The notes under the pieces were generated by a model. It saw only the letters and a list, made by a program, of their open reading frames with translations, ran no database searches and was not told the DNA's origin. Below are positions 30,525 through 39,736 of a stretch of DNA of 64,000 nt, in pieces. How positions within the stretch are numbered: position 1 is the first letter of the stretch; the number at the start of each line of letters is the position of its first letter. This DNA comes from DASQPR01 sp963836775. Lineage in GTDB: Bacteria; Actinomycetota; Actinomycetes; Mycobacteriales; Micromonosporaceae. The position numbers and the translations under genes were made by a program. The DNA lies in assembly GCA_963836775.1 (NCBI GenBank), contig CAWIKR010000002.1, forward strand, positions 372,001 to 436,000, in the 5' to 3' direction.

Positions 30525-31406
30525 GTGCTCACGGTCACCACCGGCGGCGGGCCCGGCTGGAGCCGGATCTACTACCCGGCGGCCGCGGCCGAATTCGGCC
30601 CGGTCGGGATTCCGGTTCCTCTGCCGGTCGGCACTCCGCCGCGCTCAGATGAGCGGCGCTGGTCCGCGACGCTCGGCGGCGACGTCGTCGGGGCGGCGTC
30701 CGCCGGGCCCAATCCGGGCGCCACGTTCGTCCGGGTCTTCGTCGACGACCGCGCACGGCGGCGCGGCGTGGGCCGGGCTCTCCTCCAAGCGGTACGCGAC
30801 TCCGCCGCCCCCGGCTCGGTGCTGCGCGGAATCGTGGTCGCCGGCGGCCCGGGCTCCGCCTTCGCCGACTCGCTCGGCGCCACCGTCCGGGCCCGCCTGG
30901 TCGTGCTGGAGCTGCGGTTGCCGGCCCCGATCTCGGTGCCGCCGATGCCCGACGGCTACTCGTTCCGGGCCTGGTCCGGGCGTACGCCGGACGGGTTGCT
31001 GGATTCTTATGCGGCGGTGAAGTGCCACATCGCCGACGCGCCGGACTCGACCGCGCAACTGGACCCGGAGTGGACGCCGGAGCGCGTACGCGCCGCCGAG
31101 TCGCCCGGCCGCTTCGTCGGTGCCGTCGTCCACAACGAGGCCGTGGTGGCGTTCAGCGAGATCGACACGGCACCGGGAGCGGTCGCGGCGAGCCAGGAGG
31201 ACACCGTGGTCGCACCGGCGCACCGCGGTCACGGGCTCGGCATCGCGGTCAAGGCGGCGCTCGCCGCGACGCTCCACCGGGACCGGCCGGACATCATCGC
31301 CGTCACCTCGACGATCAATGCCGAGAACGCACCGATGCTGGCCACCAGCCGGGCCGCCGGATGGACCGAGATCCGGCGGCGCCACCTGGTGGAGTTGCGA
31401 GCTTGA
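30525..31406 (+). CDS. Tandem-GNAT acetyltransferase
   Basis: A 293-residue protein with two GNAT-like halves. The N-terminal half has VRVFVDDRARRRGVGRALLQ (the acetyl-CoA loop RRRGVGRAL); the C-terminal half has DTVVAPAHRGHGLGIAVKAAL and NAENAPMLATSRAAGW, a second complete acetyl-CoA site. Two-domain GNATs in actinobacteria include mycothiol synthase, but this one lacks obvious MshD features and sits 3 bp after pepN, so I leave the substrate open. The start is a GTG at 30525. It converges with the RNase J gene, with 6 bp between the stops. Confidence 0.85.
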   Translation: MLTVTTGGGPGWSRIYYPAAAAEFGPVGIPVPLPVGTPPRSDERRWSATLGGDVVGAASAGPNPGATFVRVFVDDRARRRGVGRALLQAVRDSAAPGSVLRGIVVAGGPGSAFADSLGATVRARLVVLELRLPAPISVPPMPDGYSFRAWSGRTPDGLLDSYAAVKCHIADAPDSTAQLDPEWTPERVRAAESPGRFVGAVVHNEAVVAFSEIDTAPGAVAASQEDTVVAPAHRGHGLGIAVKAALAATLHRDRPDIIAVTSTINAENAPMLATSRAAGWTEIRRRHLVELRA

Positions 31407-31412
31407 CGGCTC

Positions 31413-33097
<1,685 letters not shown>

Positions 33098-33101
<4 letters not shown>

Positions 33102-34012
33102 CGGGCGGCTCCGGCCGCTTCGAGCCGGATGCCGGCGAGACCGGCGTCGGCGATGAACGTGGCGAGCTCGGCCTCGGTGGCATCGATCAGCGGCAGCCGC
33201 ATCGATCCGGCCGGCAACCCGATGTGGTTGAGGCCGGCCTTGACCAGGATCGCGCCCTGGGTCTTGAAGACGCCGGTATAGATCGGCAGCAGGGTGTGAT
33301 GCCACTCGAGTGCTGTTCGGTGGTCGCCGGCGAAGAACGCCTCCAGCATCGTCTTGGTGCCGACACCGCTGAAGTGTGTGGACGTGCCGACCACCCCGAC
33401 GCCGCCGACACCCAGCAGCGCGAGCGTGAGGGCATCGTCGCCGGAGTAGATCGCCAGGTCGCTGCGGGCCGTGACCCAGGACGTGCCGACCAGGTCGCCC
33501 TTCGCGTCCTTGACCGCGACGATCCGCGGGTGCTCGGAGAGGCGTACCAAGGTATCGGTGTTGATCGGGACGCCGGCTCGATGCGGGATGTCGTACAGCA
33601 TCACGGGTGTATCGACCGCGTCCGCGACGGCGGTGAAGTGGGCGATCAGGCCAGCCTGCGGCGGCTTGTTGTAGTAGGGGGTGACCACTAGCAGACCGTG
33701 CACGCCGGCCTTCTCGGCCGATCGCGCCAGCTCGATCGTGTGTTTGGTGTTGTTGGTCCCGACGCCGGCCACCACGTGGGCACGGTCGCCGACCGCATCG
33801 ACCACGGCGCGGAGCAGCGCCTCCTTCTCGGCATCGGTGGTGGTCGGCGACTCGCCGGTGGTGCCGTTGATCACCAAGCCGTCGTTGCCCTGCTCGTCCA
33901 CCAGATGGATGGCCAGGCGCGCGGCGCCGTCGGTGTCCAGCGCGCCATCGGTGGTGAACGGCGTGACCATCGCGGTCATCAGCCGACCGAAGGGAAGCCC
34001 GGATTCAGTCAT
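33098..34012 (-). CDS. dapA: 4-hydroxy-tetrahydrodipicolinate synthase
   Basis: A 304-residue TIM-barrel lyase condensing pyruvate with aspartate semialdehyde, the first step committed to lysine and meso-diaminopimelate. The Schiff-base lysine is K168 (IVAVKDAKGD), the catalytic tyrosine Y140 (VMLYDIPHRAG), and the TTGES substrate loop is at 51-55. Its stop overlaps rnj by 4 bp. It follows thyX by 46 bp. dapB of the same pathway is about 6 kb further along on the same strand. Confidence 0.96.
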
Positions 34013-34058
34013 ATGTCAAACCTAACTTTCTTGACGTGTTTGCGTGCCGAGCGTGCGG

Positions 34059-34803
34059 TCAGACTTCCGGCACCAGCGGGCTGGCCGCTATCCGAGTGCC
34101 GTCGGCCAGCGCCGAGATGGTGAAGTCGCCGAACGCGTGCGGCGCGAGTCGTTGCAGTTCGATCAGGCAGTCCACGGCCAGGTCGCGGATTTCCACATCG
34201 GCATGTTCGGAGGCGCGCATCGCGATGAAATGCCGCCAGGTGCGATAGTTGCCGGTCACCACGATGCGGGTCTCGGTGGCGTTCGGGAGGACCGAGCGCG
34301 CCGCCTGGCGCGCCTGCTTGGCGCGCAGCGTCGCGGAAGCGCCGCTCGGCGAATTTCTGTTCCAGGCGTTCGCGCAGTTTCTGGTACGCCTCGGCGGCGA
34401 CCGTGGTCGCCTCGGCGAAGAGTTTGTGCAGCTCCGGATCGTCGGCGATGACATCGGGCTCGACCACGGCGGCGTCCGGATCGGCCGGCACATAACGCTG
34501 CGAGAGCTGGCTGAACGAGAAGTGCCGGTGCCGGATCAGCTCGTGGGTCAGCGATCGCGACACCCCGGTGATGTAGAAGGTCGCAGTGGCGTGCTCGATC
34601 ACCGACAGGTGCCCGACCTCGAGAATGTGGCGCAGATAGCCGGCATTCGTCGCGGTCTTCGGGTTGGGCTTGTTCCACGATTCGTAGCAGGCCCGGCCGG
34701 CGAACTCGGCGAGTGCCTGACCACCGTCGGCATCGGTGTCCCAGGCGATGCCGGACGGCGGCTGGAACTGAGTCCAGGCGATCAGCCTCACCGTCCGCGG
34801 CAC
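34059..34803 (-). pseudogene. thyX: FAD-dependent thymidylate synthase, interrupted by one frameshift
   Basis: ThyX makes dTMP from dUMP with FAD and methylenetetrahydrofolate. The first 155 or so codons read well (VRLIAWTQFQPP, then the ThyX signature RHRHFSFSQLSQRY) up to LRERLEQKFAE. The conserved continuation ATLRAKQARQAARSVLP ... TGNYRTWRHFIAMRASEHAD is in the next frame and ends at 34059. The switch lies near 34335-34347, where GAGCGGCGCTTCC carries one base too many; removing one base would give ERASATLRAKQ and an intact protein. The GTG at 34803 has an excellent AAGGAGG. All other conserved parts are intact, so a sequencing error or a very recent mutation is likely. It heads the thyX-dapA-rnj group. 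Confidence 0.85.
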
Positions 34804-35135
34804 GCCGGCCCTCCTTCTGCTTCCGGTCAATCATGTCTGGCTCTCGCTCGCCACTCGCGGTTTTCCCACTCGCGGTCGCCAGCCGCGATCGCGAACGGGT
34901 CTCTGATCGCGGTCGCCAGCCGCGATGGGCGAGCGGGTGGCTCGTGATCGCCGGTGGCGGGTCGCGATCGCAATCGCGGCCGCCGGGCTCGCCATCCTTG
35001 CGCGAGAGGCAAGCCGCCAGCATGCCTACCCTACGAGTCTCTGACAGCGAGCCTAGTCGCCCGCGCGCCATCGCACGGGCGCGACATCGCTCCGGATCGC
35101 CACACTGGGAGTTCGTCGCGACATCATCATCGACA
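34804..35135. other. Intergenic region with short repeated palindromes
   Basis: No gene is supported in this 332-bp stretch between divergent thyX and the ribbon-helix-helix gene. The 19-bp sequence CGCGGTCGCCAGCCGCGAT occurs exactly at 34871-34889 and 34908-34926, 37 bp apart; each is part of the palindrome ATCGCGG-N7-CCGCGAT or nearly so. Further CGCGATCGCRA-like blocks follow to about 34985. They may be operator-like or replication-related sites or simple duplications. Confidence 0.5.
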
Positions 35136-35171
35136 TTGACATGACGGCTCAGTGACGTCATAGTGATGTCA
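35136..35171 (+). promoter_or_regulatory. Promoter-operator of the ribbon-helix-helix gene (apparently leaderless)
   Basis: TTGACA at 35136-35141 and CATAGT at 35159-35164 are separated by exactly 17 bp, a good sigma-70-type pair. The predicted transcription start falls at or next to the ATG at 35171, so the mRNA would be leaderless. Two 8-mers, TGACGTCA (35153-35160) and TGATGTCA (35164-35171), overlap the -10 and the start codon and look like operator sites, as expected for an autoregulated ribbon-helix-helix protein. Confidence 0.65.
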
Positions 35172-35656
35172 TGGACTTGACGCCGTACATCGAAGGCCTG
35201 CAGCGCGACCTGGCCGCGAACGCCGCCGCCGGCGGTCCGGACGTGATCCGGGCGGCCGAGCTGCTGACCAACTCGATGGATGCATCGGCGCGGCTGTGCC
35301 TGCTCGAGGCGCTCTCGGAAGCTGCGGCCGAAATCACCTCCCGGCTCGCCTCCGCGACCGTTGACGTGCGGCTGCGCGGCCGGGAAGCCGACCTGACCGT
35401 CACCGAGGCCGCGACCGACGTGAGTGAGCCGATCCCGCCGATGCCCACCCCCGAGACCGGTGAGCTGGCGCGGATCACGCTGCGGCTGCCCGAGCAGCTC
35501 AAGGAGCAGGCCGAGCGCGCCGCCGCGATGGAGGGCATCTCGGTGAACGCCTGGCTGGTCCGTGCGGTCGCATCGGCGCTGACCCCGGGCCGGCCGAGCG
35601 GCGGCGGCCCGAGTGTCCGCACCGGCCGGCGCCTGACCGGATTCGCCCAGGCCTGA
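35171..35656 (+). CDS. HicB-like ribbon-helix-helix DNA-binding protein
   Basis: A 161-residue protein. The C-terminal part ELARITLRLPEQLKEQAERA followed by GISVNAWLVRAVASAL has the strand-helix-helix pattern of Arc/MetJ/HicB-type regulators. The N-terminal 90 residues are helical and unassigned. In other actinobacteria HicB-like proteins of this kind precede DUF4097 genes, as here (76 bp gap). No HicA toxin is encoded nearby, so this is more likely a regulator of the DUF4097 gene than half of a toxin-antitoxin pair. There is no Shine-Dalgarno sequence and the promoter predicts a leaderless mRNA. The C-terminal tail is Gly/Arg-rich. Confidence 0.85.
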   Translation: MDLTPYIEGLQRDLAANAAAGGPDVIRAAELLTNSMDASARLCLLEALSEAAAEITSRLASATVDVRLRGREADLTVTEAATDVSEPIPPMPTPETGELARITLRLPEQLKEQAERAAAMEGISVNAWLVRAVASALTPGRPSGGGPSVRTGRRLTGFAQA

Positions 35657-35732
35657 TCATCCGCACCCGCGCTCCGGCCGGGTGTCCCCTACTTACCGGA
35701 GGCGCTCCCGTCTCCCGCATCTGGAGGCAGCC

Positions 35733-36539
35733 ATGCCTGAATTCGAAGTCACCGGGCCGATCACCGCGGTGATCCGGTCCTCCGCCGGCCAGGTCAACCT
35801 GCTCGCCGAAGACCGCACCACGGTCGAGGTCACCGTGCGTCCGGGCGCCAGTGGTGACGCGGCCCGCGCCGCGGCCGCCGAGACCCGGGTCGAGATGGAC
35901 GGTGACCTGCTGCTGGTCGAAACGCCGCAGGCGCGGGGGTTCATCGTCCGGCGGACGCCACCGGTCGAGATCACCGTGCGCCTTCCGGTGGACAGCCGCG
36001 CCGAGGTGCACACCGCATCCGCCGACGTGAAGTGCACTGGCCGGCTCAGCACCGCCGAGGTCAAGACCGCCTCCGGCGACGTGCGGGTCGACGAAGTCGC
36101 CGGAGACCTGACCCGCAACTCGGCCAGCGGCGACACTCAGTTCGCCACGGTCGGTGGCGACCTGGCGGCGACATCCGCGTCCGGAGACGTCCGCGGCGGT
36201 TACGTCGCCGGCAACGTCACCTCACGCAGCGCCAGCGGCGACACCACCATCGAGATCGTCGGCGGCTCGCTGAAGGCACAGAGCGCCAGCGGCGACATCA
36301 AGATCGGCAGCATCACCGCCGGCACGGCGCGAGTCTCCACCGCCTCCGGCGACGTCGAGCTGGGAGTGGCGCAGGGGACGTCGGTCTGGCTGGACCTGAG
36401 CTCGGTGTCCGGGGCCACGGTGAGCGATCTCAACGTGACTGACGCCGCCCCGGCCGGCGGATCTGCGAGCCTCAACCTGCACGTACGCACCGCAAGCGGA
36501 GACATCTCGGTCCGCCGGGCGGTGGCATCGGCCCGCTAA
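35733..36539 (+). CDS. DUF4097 beta-strand-repeat protein
   Basis: A 268-residue protein with repeated ASGD units about every 16-20 residues (KTASGDVRVDEVAG, NSASGDTQFATVGG, TSASGDVRGGYVAG, SASGDTTIEIVGG, SASGDIKIGSITAG, STASGDVELGVAQG). This predicts a right-handed beta-helix as in DUF4097 (putative adhesin) proteins. There is no signal peptide or membrane segment, so it is probably cytoplasmic in spite of the family nickname. The ATG at 35733 has GGAGG at good spacing. It follows the ribbon-helix-helix gene and ends in a strong hairpin terminator. Function unknown. Confidence 0.9.
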   Translation: MPEFEVTGPITAVIRSSAGQVNLLAEDRTTVEVTVRPGASGDAARAAAAETRVEMDGDLLLVETPQARGFIVRRTPPVEITVRLPVDSRAEVHTASADVKCTGRLSTAEVKTASGDVRVDEVAGDLTRNSASGDTQFATVGGDLAATSASGDVRGGYVAGNVTSRSASGDTTIEIVGGSLKAQSASGDIKIGSITAGTARVSTASGDVELGVAQGTSVWLDLSSVSGATVSDLNVTDAAPAGGSASLNLHVRTASGDISVRRAVASAR

Positions 36540-36575
36540 CGTCGAGCCGGAGATCCGATCGTTCCTCCAGTTAGC

Positions 36576-36611
36576 CCCGGCCCCGTTGGTCCTCCGCCCA
36601 ACGGGGCCGGG
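36576..36611 (+). terminator. Hairpin terminator after the DUF4097 gene
   Basis: A perfect 14-bp stem CCCGGCCCCGTTGG (36576-36589) / CCAACGGGGCCGGG (36598-36611) closes an 8-nt loop, 36 bp beyond the stop. The tail TCGTGT is not a true T-tract, which is common for actinobacterial terminators. Confidence 0.8.
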
Positions 36612-36755
36612 TCGTGTCCGCCGTAGACGCGATCCCCGCCCAGCCGCACCGCGCCACGGTTCCCCGCCCGCTGCTCCCGCCGCGGTTCCCCGCCCCGCCT
36701 CTCCCCGCCGCGGTTCCCCGCTCCGCCGCGGTTCCGCAGTTACTCCGGCTTCTCC

Positions 36756-36811
36756 CTGGATCTTGCGAAGTTGGGAGGGCCAGAGCGGCACCCCAACTTC
36801 GCAAGATCCAG
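36756..36811. repeat. CTGGATC hairpin family, copy d (perfect)
   Basis: CTGGATCTTGCGAAGTTGGG (36756-36775) and CCCAACTTCGCAAGATCCAG (36792-36811) form a perfect 20-bp inverted repeat with a 16-nt loop. This is the best-preserved copy of the family. It lies between convergent genes just after a separate terminator, so termination is probably not its only role. Confidence 0.85.
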
Positions 36812-36938
36812 TGGGATTGGGCGGCATCCGGATCCAATAGCGCGCGGATCCAATGGCACGAAAACTGGACTGTCACTGCTGTCAAACGGGCGTCCGAGCA
36901 GCAATCAGAGTCCACTTTCCGCCCCGGCCGACGTCACC

Positions 36939-37025
36939 ATGATCAAGTGCGTCATCAAGCGCAAGATCGCGTGCACCCAAGGTCGCCATGGCGTCCCAGC
37001 CGCTCAAGATCGTGCACTTGATCAT
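36939..37025 (-). repeat. 87-bp dispersed inverted-repeat element, copy 2
   Basis: The termini ATGATCAAGTGC (36939-36950) and GCACTTGATCAT (37014-37025) are perfect 12-bp inverted repeats, extended to 14 bp by flanking CC and GG. The centre contains the palindrome CGCCATGGCG. The element is inverted with respect to copy 1 and about 84 percent identical to it, with no gaps. No transposase gene is present, so any movement would be in trans. Confidence 0.85.
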
Positions 37026-37103
37026 GGGAAAGGGCGGAGCGGTCGCTGGCGGAGATCATCGACCCGCAACGTCGCGCACCAAGGCGGGGACTGATCTGGC
37101 GGG

Positions 37104-37171
37104 GCTGGCAAGGCGCATGCCGGCGAAGTGTGCGGGGTGTGCACTCGAACCGGCGAGCAATGCCGCCAGCG
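37104..37171. repeat. 68-bp dispersed element, copy A
   Basis: It starts GCTGGCAAGGCGC and ends GCCAGCG, with terminal GCTGGC/GCCAGC pairing. The core GCGAAGTGTGC and TGCACTCGA blocks are shared with copy B at 49935-50002; I count 54 of 68 identical positions without gaps. It lies 22 bp beyond the stop of the minus-strand DUF2752 gene. Confidence 0.7.
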
Positions 37172-37193
37172 TCGTCAGAGCGGACCCCAGAAC

Positions 37194-37697
37194 CTAGACG
37201 TAGAACCAGGTGAAGGGGGCCCAGGGGAGGTTGCGAAGGATGGTGAACCCGAACCAGATCGCCAGGAAGATGGAGATCGCCTTGGGCGTCAGCCGCAGGG
37301 TCGGCAGCTTCCAGCCGAAGGCGAGATTTCCGGCCCAGGCGACGTACATGTAGAGCAGATATGGCGCGGCGAACACGGCCAGGATGTGACTGCGGGCCGC
37401 ACCCGCGACATCGCCGTGCAGCAGGTAGAAGAAGGCTCGGGTGCCGCCGCAGCCGGGACAGTCGAATCCGGTGGTCAGCTTGATGATGCAGTTTGGCGCG
37501 GACGCGGCATCGGCACTGGTCGGGTGGGTTGCGAGGGTGTAGGCGACACCGCCGGCGAAGCACACGAGGACGGCCAGCGGGGCGAACCACTGCGGTGACC
37601 GGTTCCAGAGGTTGACCACGAACCGGCTGAAACGATCTTCCTTCGGCAGGAGATACACGGCTGGGGCCACCGGAGTCGCCTCGTGCGTGTGGGTCAT
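37194..37697 (-). CDS. DUF2752 family membrane protein
   Basis: A 167-residue membrane protein with three or four hydrophobic segments. The family motif FDCPGCGGTRAFFYLLHGD (a short C-P-x-C-G-G-T-R-A pattern) follows the first transmembrane segment, which is diagnostic of DUF2752. The cysteines suggest metal or disulfide chemistry, but no function is established. The ATG at 37697 (MTHTHEATPVAP) has a GAGGCGG upstream; the frame is open a little further without a better start. It is flanked downstream by the 68-bp repeat and upstream by the YcaQ-like gene on the same strand. Confidence 0.85.
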   Translation of the reverse strand: MTHTHEATPVAPAVYLLPKEDRFSRFVVNLWNRSPQWFAPLAVLVCFAGGVAYTLATHPTSADAASAPNCIIKLTTGFDCPGCGGTRAFFYLLHGDVAGAARSHILAVFAAPYLLYMYVAWAGNLAFGWKLPTLRLTPKAISIFLAIWFGFTILRNLPWAPFTWFYV

Positions 37698-37828
37698 CAG
37701 GACCGCCTCATCCGAATACCAATGCCGACCCAAGACACTACCGGCCACAGTCATTGCCGAGTCAAGGTCACCGTACACCTGCGGGCTTGTGCCGTTACAC
37801 CGCGTCACGCGTCCCGGCAGTGGCCCGT

Positions 37829-39040
37829 TCAGGCGGCTATCGCGTGGTCTTCCAGCGCCGCGGCCAGCGGCCGGGCCAGGTCTCCAGCGGTCGGTGTCGC
37901 GATGCCGTCCAGGCCGAGCCAGCCGGCCAGCCGCACGAGCTCGGCGGCGAGCGCCTCCGGCGTATGCGCCGGCGCACCGGGCTCGCTGTAGGCCGCAGGC
38001 ACCCGCAGCAGACCGGCCTGCCGATCGGCCTTGAGATCGACCCGGGCCGCGAATCGGTCGCCGAGGAGGAACGGCAGAACGTAATAGCCGTGGACGCGCT
38101 TGGGCGCCGGGACATAGATCTCGATGCGATAGAAGAAGTCGAAGAACCGCTCCGTGCGCGGACGGTTCCAGACGATCGGATCGAATGGGCTAACCAGCGT
38201 GGACACACTCACTCGCCGCGGAACGCGCGCGTCCCGATGCAGATATGACGTGCCCTTGGAGCCCTCCACCTGCACCGGGATCAGCTCGCCGGACTCGACC
38301 AGCTGGTTGATCGCGGTCTTGCAGGCGGCCACCGGAAGCCGGAAATAGTCCCGGATTTCGCTGTAGTCGGCGACGCCAAGGCACTTGGCGGACAGTGACA
38401 CCAACGCCCGGTATGCCTCATCATCGGTCGGGGTCGGCAACGCCAGGATGTGCGGCGGGATCACCCGCTCGGCCAGGTCATAGCGCCGCGCCCAGGAGGA
38501 GTCGCGCGAGGCGACCAGCACCTCCCCCCGAAGGAACTGGTATTCCAGCAGCACCTTGGCATCCGACCAGTTCCAGCCCCAGTTGCCCGTGGGTTTCGGC
38601 AGATCCGCTTCGAGCTGCGCGGCCGTCAGCGGGCCATTGGACTCCACCTCGTCACGCACCCACTTGGCCAGGTCCGGCCGGCGCTCGGCGATCCGCATCA
38701 CCTCGGCCCACGTGGTGCCGTGCGTCATCCGCCACCGCATCAGTGGATAGAGCTCCACCGGCAGGTAGGACGCCACGTGGCCCCAGTATTCGAAAACCCG
38801 GCGCGGTTTGCGATAGGCCGCCCGGTCCAGCAGCTCGGTCGGGTATGGACCGAGCCGGCTGTAGAGCGGCAGATAGTGCGCACGCTGCAGCACATTGACC
38901 GAATCCATCTGAATGACGCCGACCCGATCGAGCACGCGGCTCAAGTGGCGGGCGGTGATCGCACCGGTCGGTCTGGGGTCGGCGAGCCCGGTCGCCGCGA
39001 TCGCGATGCGCCGGGCTTGGGCCTGAGTCAAGCTGTCCAT
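37829..39040 (-). CDS. YcaQ/AlkZ-like winged-helix DNA glycosylase
   Basis: A 403-residue protein of the HTH_42 family, which includes AlkZ and YcaQ glycosylases that unhook interstrand crosslinks. The N-terminal region VGVIQMDSVNVLQRAHYLPL holds the Q-x-D pattern of the YcaQ (AlkX) subgroup, followed by VFEYWGHVASYLP and, later, RVSVSTLVSPFDPIVWNRPR with GYYVLPFLLGDRFAARVDLK, all family hallmarks. It probably excises bulky or crosslinked alkyl adducts. The ATG at 39040 is used. It diverges from the GNAT pair, 100 bp apart. Confidence 0.9.
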   Translation of the reverse strand: MDSLTQAQARRIAIAATGLADPRPTGAITARHLSRVLDRVGVIQMDSVNVLQRAHYLPLYSRLGPYPTELLDRAAYRKPRRVFEYWGHVASYLPVELYPLMRWRMTHGTTWAEVMRIAERRPDLAKWVRDEVESNGPLTAAQLEADLPKPTGNWGWNWSDAKVLLEYQFLRGEVLVASRDSSWARRYDLAERVIPPHILALPTPTDDEAYRALVSLSAKCLGVADYSEIRDYFRLPVAACKTAINQLVESGELIPVQVEGSKGTSYLHRDARVPRRVSVSTLVSPFDPIVWNRPRTERFFDFFYRIEIYVPAPKRVHGYYVLPFLLGDRFAARVDLKADRQAGLLRVPAAYSEPGAPAHTPEALAAELVRLAGWLGLDGIATPTAGDLARPLAAALEDHAIAA

Positions 39041-39140
39041 CGGTTCCCCACGCTATCCGGACCCTCTGACAATCTCGATCTGTGATCGACAGCAGCAAAC
39101 TGGATTGACGGATCCAGCTGGATGCCGATAGCAAGGTGGG

Positions 39141-39731
39141 GTGATCACCGTACGCCGATCCACCCCGGCCGACTCCCTCACCGTCGCGACCGTGCATGTT
39201 CGCAGCTGGCAGCGCGCCTTCGCCGGAGTGTTCCCGCAGCCACTCCTGGACGGCCTGGACCCGGTCACGCGGGCAGCATCCTACGGCGGCGGCAATCCGG
39301 ACAATTTCACCTTTGTCGCCGAGTCCGACGGCACCATCATCGGGTTCGCCGCCTCCGGGTCGGCGAACCCGGACCGAGTCTCCGACCCGGACCCAGACTC
39401 CGGCACGCCAGCCAACGCCGGCCGAGACTCCGACCCGGACCGAGACCAAGAGCCGGACAACGACGGCGAGGTCTTCGCCATCTACGTGGATCCGGATCGC
39501 TGGTCCGGCGGCGCCGGCCGGGCGCTGATGGACGCCGCCGTCGCCGAGTTGCGCAATCGTGGCTACTCGCGGGTGGTGCTGTGGACCGCCGCCGACACCC
39601 CGCAGAGCCATCGGTTCTACCAGCGCTACGGATTTCATCAGGATGGCCGGACCGGCCAGTTCACCGCCGGCGCCGGAACCGGCTACGCAGCCACCGTCTC
39701 GATCGTGCGATTCGTGCTGCCACTAACCTGA
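39141..39731 (+). CDS. GNAT acetyltransferase with acidic insert
   Basis: A 196-residue GNAT protein: ITVRRSTPADSLTVATVHV at the start, VFAIYVDPDRWSGGAGRALM (acetyl-CoA loop region, with GGAGRAL) and PQSHRFYQRYGFHQDGR at the end. Between the second and third strands it carries an insert of about 35 residues made of Asp/Pro-rich units (DPDPDSG, RDSDPDRDQEPD), not found in typical family members and probably a disordered loop. The start is a GTG at 39141. The next GNAT gene begins 5 bp downstream, so they are co-transcribed and may act as a pair. Substrates unknown. Confidence 0.87.
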   Translation: MITVRRSTPADSLTVATVHVRSWQRAFAGVFPQPLLDGLDPVTRAASYGGGNPDNFTFVAESDGTIIGFAASGSANPDRVSDPDPDSGTPANAGRDSDPDRDQEPDNDGEVFAIYVDPDRWSGGAGRALMDAAVAELRNRGYSRVVLWTAADTPQSHRFYQRYGFHQDGRTGQFTAGAGTGYAATVSIVRFVLPLT

Positions 39732-39736
39732 ACCGC

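Larger units (their letters stand above)
36540..37193. other. 654-bp gene-free region carrying a terminator and three repeat elements
   Basis: No gene is supported between the convergent DUF4097 and DUF2752 genes. In order it holds the DUF4097 terminator, a perfect member of the CTGGATC hairpin family, the second copy of the 87-bp inverted-repeat element and one copy of the 68-bp element. Such packing of three unrelated repeat families in one convergent gap suggests an insertion-tolerant site. The remaining sequence (36850-36930) is unremarkable. Confidence 0.7.

Noticed and set aside
34300..34400. Programmed ribosomal frameshifting in thyX
   Set aside because: No slippery heptamer, in-frame stop or Shine-Dalgarno-like stimulator is visible at the junction, and ThyX is not known to use recoding. 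Error or recent mutation is simpler.
35171..36539. A HicAB-type toxin-antitoxin module
   Set aside because: The first protein is HicB-like only in its ribbon-helix-helix end, and no HicA-like toxin is encoded beside it; the partner is a DUF4097 protein.
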